Shown one piece after another: positions 50,875 through 64,000 of a DNA stretch of 64,000 nucleotides. Location: positions 62,001 through 126,000 of the forward strand of contig NZ_QCYJ01000130.1 in the NCBI RefSeq assembly GCF_003123685.1, given 5' to 3'. This DNA is from Nocardia aurea (GTDB lineage Bacteria; Actinomycetota; Actinomycetes; Mycobacteriales; Mycobacteriaceae). The translations under genes and the position numbers were made by a program. How positions within the stretch are numbered: position 1 is the stretch's first letter; the number at the start of each line of letters is the position of its first letter. The notes beneath the pieces are model-generated. The model searched no databases and had not been told where the DNA came from. It saw nothing but the letters and a program-made list of their open reading frames with translations.

Positions 50875-51395
50875 ATGCCCACCGCCCCATCGAGTCTGCA
50901 CGACACGCACTTCCGTTCCCGCCTACACCTCCTGCGGGATCGCTGAAGCGACCACTGAACTAGACGCCGTGTTCGCCTACAGTTCGAGCATCCAGCCGTT
51001 CAACCTACACAAGCGAAAGCCGGAATTGAAGACATTCGAGGCTTCCACCGGCACGATGAAATTGGGGTCACCAGATGTTCGCTGTGGAAGCCGCTGGAAC
51101 AAGGACCGAACTTACCGATCGACTCGATCCACGCGCGAAGGAGGTCCTCGAACTCGCTGTCGAACAACTCCACACCCAAGGCTATGGCGGAACCTATGTC
51201 AGATGGTATTGCGAGGGCTATGTCGAAGGCTATGTCAGAGGCTATGCCGAAGCGCTGATCGAACTGCTCACCGCCAAGTTCGGGACACTTTCCCCGGCGA
51301 CGATCCACACCATCCAGATCGAGGGAATTCCAGAACTCCGCACCTGGACCACCCGCGTCCTCACCGCCACAACCCTCGACGAAATCTTCGCCTGA
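50875..51395 (+). pseudogene. Decayed second copy of the Rpn gene
   Basis: ATG 50875 opens MPTAPSSLHDTHFRSRL, which matches the N-terminus of the intact Rpn protein (VPANPSSPHDAYFRRVL), but stops at TGA 50944. After about 130 bp with no match, a 106-codon frame (51075-51395) resumes with DRLDPRAKEVL and ends ATIHTIQIEGIPELRTWTTRVLTATTLDEIFA, matching the intact C-terminus. The central nuclease core is missing. A tandem VEGYVRGY-type repeat (12-bp unit GGCTATGTCGAA) lies in the middle. Confidence 0.75.
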
Positions 51396-51404
51396 GTGGT
51401 GCGG

Positions 51405-51446
51405 TCACCCGCTGGTCCGGGAAAATTCTTCCCGGACCGGCGGTGA
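51405..51446. terminator. Strong hairpin after the NRPS gene
   Basis: The core stem GGTCCGGGAA (51414-51423) and TTCCCGGACC (51429-51438) has a five-base loop AATTC and extends outward with few mismatches to ~18 bp. It lies between the NRPS stop (51453) and the decayed Rpn stop (51395), so it serves both directions. Confidence 0.85.
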
Positions 51447-51452
51447 GCGCGA

Positions 51453-64000
<12,548 letters not shown>

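Overview
The window reads as chromosomal DNA of a high-GC, mycolic-acid-containing actinomycete, most likely Nocardia or a close relative. The evidence is the GC-rich coding pattern, frequent GTG starts, 4-bp gene overlaps, and a gene set and order that closely follow the Mycobacterium tuberculosis block Rv0944-Rv0957 (Fpg-like glycosylase, pgi, chorismate mutase, uvrD1, M23 peptidase, sucC, sucD, DUF5336 protein, PerM-like protein, purN, purH). This assignment rests on recalled family and synteny knowledge, not on a search.

Layout. 1-7.4 kb: conserved core on the minus strand (sucC-sucD, a four-helix DUF5336 membrane protein with a repeat-rich tail, a PerM/DUF6350-like membrane protein, purN, and purH, which runs off the left edge). 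7.4-10.4 kb: two paralogous LytM/M23 cell-wall peptidases, each preceded by a short ORF carrying the best Shine-Dalgarno sequence. 10.5-20.8 kb: SRPBCC-SDR fusion, small membrane proteins, pcrA/uvrD1, chorismate mutase, aldehyde dehydrogenase, pgi, a K+ channel and a small kinase. 20.9-25.5 kb: a TetR-aidB operon divergent from a crotonase and acyltransferase pair, with a perfect operator-like inverted repeat between them. 25.5-34 kb: a PNPOx-like protein and a divergent MocR regulator, DUF2630 plus a flavin disulfide reductase, a carboxylesterase, an Fpg/Nei glycosylase, cobF, and thyA-dfrA. 34-36.3 kb: a cupin and a DyP peroxidase/encapsulin nanocompartment pair. 36.3-38.5 kb: a small membrane protein and a large TerD-type protein. 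38.5-44.7 kb: a TetR-controlled urea/guanidine-type operon (permease, two DUF1989 proteins, stand-alone carboxyltransferase).

44.7-51.4 kb is accessory-looking. It holds a short maleylpyruvate-isomerase-like gene, unknown small proteins, a TetR/peroxiredoxin-like divergon with two operator-like palindromes, a Uma2 protein, a decayed 2OG-Fe(II) oxygenase, and one intact and one decayed Rpn/PD-(D/E)XK gene. From 51.45 kb to the right edge lies one giant minus-strand NRPS, more than 4,180 codons in the window. Its domains are C(partial)-A-T-C-A-T-C-A-T-E*-C-A*, where the epimerization-type domain has lost key motif residues and the final A domain is truncated. No T or TE domain follows.

The items most worth follow-up are the carboxyltransferase of the urea/guanidine operon, which lacks its biotin carboxylase and biotin carrier domains; the unusual NRPS terminus; the short ORFs before the two M23 genes; the DyP-encapsulin pair; and several clean palindromic operators.
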